A stretch of DNA of 5,806 nucleotides from Ktedonobacter sp. (GTDB lineage: Bacteria; Chloroflexota; Ktedonobacteria; Ktedonobacterales; Ktedonobacteraceae), in assembly GCA_003450555.1 (NCBI GenBank), contig DMFQ01000006.1, positions 3,014 through 8,819 of the forward strand. Direction: 5' to 3'. Positions 5,011 through 5,806 of this stretch are shown piece by piece. The translations under genes were made by a program, and so were the position numbers. The notes below the pieces were generated by a model. That model saw only the letters and a program-made list of their open reading frames with translations. It was not told the origin of the DNA and did no database searches. Every line of letters begins with the position of its first letter. Position 1 is the first letter of the stretch.

Positions 5011-5745
5011 TTAGATCCCTTTTGCTTGCACAGGGAGAGTAACGCCATTCACACCATCACTGGCGGATGAAACAAGAAAGATTGCCGCTTCCGCGATGTC
5101 TTCGCGGCTGACCCACTTCTTGCCCAGGTCTTCCGCTGATGGCTTCATGGACTCAATGTTGGATTGCGTAATGATCAGGCCGGGACCAAGTGCGTTGACA
5201 TAAATACCGGAGCTTTTGCCCTCTTTGGCGAAGGTCACTGTCAGGGCATCCACGCCAGCTTTAGCGCAATTATAGGCAGCCATCATAGGACCTGAACTCT
5301 GTACGCCGCCCGCGCGACTGAAGTTGAGAATTTTGCCGCCGTTCTGGCTCTTCATTACTGGCCATACCGCGCGGATGCAGAGGAAGGTGGAGCGCAGGTT
5401 GTTATTCAATTCGGCATCCCAGTCGGCCAGCGACAGTTCATGGGAAGGCATGTACTTTGTCAAGCCGCCCGCCAGGTTGACGAGGATGTTGATCTTGCCA
5501 TAAGCGTTCAGCGTTTCCTGTATCAGCGCCTGCGCGCCCTCTTCCGTCGTCAGGTCGGCGGCCACAGGCAGAACTTGAACCCCTGTGGCTGCTAGTTCCT
5601 GGGCACGAGCGTTTACGCGTTCGGCGTTGCGCGAACAGATAGCGAGGGTTGCTCCCTCGTGAGCAAAGGCCGAGGCAAGGGCAAAGCCAGCCTGTCCAGC
5701 ATGGCTCACACCCGTGATAATGGCAACTTGACCGTCCAGGCGCAT
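5011..5745 (-). CDS. Short-chain dehydrogenase/reductase (SDR family) oxidoreductase
   Basis: This is a 244-residue protein, a typical classical SDR length, with a complete Rossmann fold. The cofactor loop is TGVSHAGQAG (11-20), two residues longer than the usual T-G-x3-G-x-G. Further landmarks are SR at 38-39 after the second strand, D64 (AADL), NLAGG at 90-94 in place of NNAG, N116 (NNL), and the catalytic YNCAK (Y158, K162). R39 at the end of strand 2 suggests NADP(H), but this is weak. The region of the catalytic serine reads LNFSRAGG (140-147): S143 is present but the position after it, commonly Ser, is R144. LGPG at 186-189 is the normal cofactor-binding PG motif. It resembles FabG-like reductases and dihydrodiol dehydrogenases alike, and the substrate cannot be read from the sequence. 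ATG 5745 has an AGAGG site 8 nt upstream. The Rieske ferredoxin gene follows at 9 bp. Confidence 0.92.
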   Translation of the reverse strand: MRLDGQVAIITGVSHAGQAGFALASAFAHEGATLAICSRNAERVNARAQELAATGVQVLPVAADLTTEEGAQALIQETLNAYGKINILVNLAGGLTKYMPSHELSLADWDAELNNNLRSTFLCIRAVWPVMKSQNGGKILNFSRAGGVQSSGPMMAAYNCAKAGVDALTVTFAKEGKSSGIYVNALGPGLIITQSNIESMKPSAEDLGKKWVSREDIAEAAIFLVSSASDGVNGVTLPVQAKGI

Positions 5746-5753
5746 AGAAACAA

Positions 5754-5758
5754 CCTCT
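5754..5758 (-). promoter_or_regulatory. Shine-Dalgarno site for the SDR gene
   Basis: AGAGG (part of AAAGAGGTTG) on the minus strand lies 8 nt upstream of ATG 5745, normal spacing. I see no promoter in the remaining bases to the right edge; the SDR may be internal to a longer operon. Confidence 0.6.
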
Positions 5759-5806
5759 TTCTTCTTTGTTGGAACTGCTCAGATGGAGGAGTGTGACGAG
5801 GCCCTA

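Noticed and set aside
1..5806. CRISPR array, tRNA, rRNA, insertion sequence or attachment site
   Set aside because: No regularly spaced repeats, no cloverleaf with conserved TTCRA-type arm, no transposase motif and no flanking terminal repeats were seen on either strand by eye.

Overview
The window is a stretch of ordinary bacterial chromosome at roughly 50% GC by eye. All seven supportable genes lie on the minus strand, so the locus reads from right to left. Six are complete, and the seventh runs off the left edge. I see no mobile element, CRISPR array, rRNA or tRNA. The mix of families (DUF2079 membrane protein, DUF457/YdjM-like hydrolase, YggT-like protein with a proline-rich N-terminus, DUF2877 protein, small Rieske ferredoxin, SDR oxidoreductase), together with recognisable Shine-Dalgarno sites, fits a soil-type free-living bacterium. 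My best guess is Chloroflexota, class Ktedonobacteria. That placement is an inference from the overall look of the proteins, not from a marker gene.

Layout in transcription order. (1) 5745-4681: an SDR-family oxidoreductase followed 9 bp later by a Rieske [2Fe-2S] ferredoxin, probably one operon whose promoter lies beyond or near the right edge. (2) 4583-2132: a DUF457/YdjM-like membrane metal-dependent hydrolase, then a 608-residue DUF2079 multi-pass membrane protein 25 bp downstream. A good sigma-70-type promoter (4625-4653) precedes the pair. (3) 1940-546: a YggT-like membrane protein, then a DUF2877 protein 6 bp downstream. An extended -10 element (2105-2113) lies in front of the pair. 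(4) 302-1: the 5' part of an uncharacterised secreted or membrane-anchored protein, preceded by an extended -10 promoter (377-406).

Two starts need correcting from the longest open frame. The YggT-like gene most likely starts at ATG 1940, which has a near-perfect Shine-Dalgarno site, rather than at TTG 2030. The DUF457 gene most likely starts at ATG 4583 rather than TTG 4646. The partial gene at the left edge has only 100 visible codons and no stop inside the window, so it is easily missed, but it has a clear signal or anchor segment.

Functionally, the SDR and Rieske ferredoxin are the only pair that suggests a shared redox reaction; no oxygenase or reductase partner is visible. The DUF457/DUF2079 and YggT-like/DUF2877 pairs look like co-transcribed housekeeping or envelope genes of poorly known function. 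I did not find a convincing new multi-gene system. The points most worth a second look are the roughly 130-residue basic insertion in the DUF2079 protein, the unusual cofactor loop and uncertain catalytic serine in the SDR, the three-codon leader ORF before the leftmost gene, and a DUF2877 protein without its known carbamoyltransferase partners in the window.
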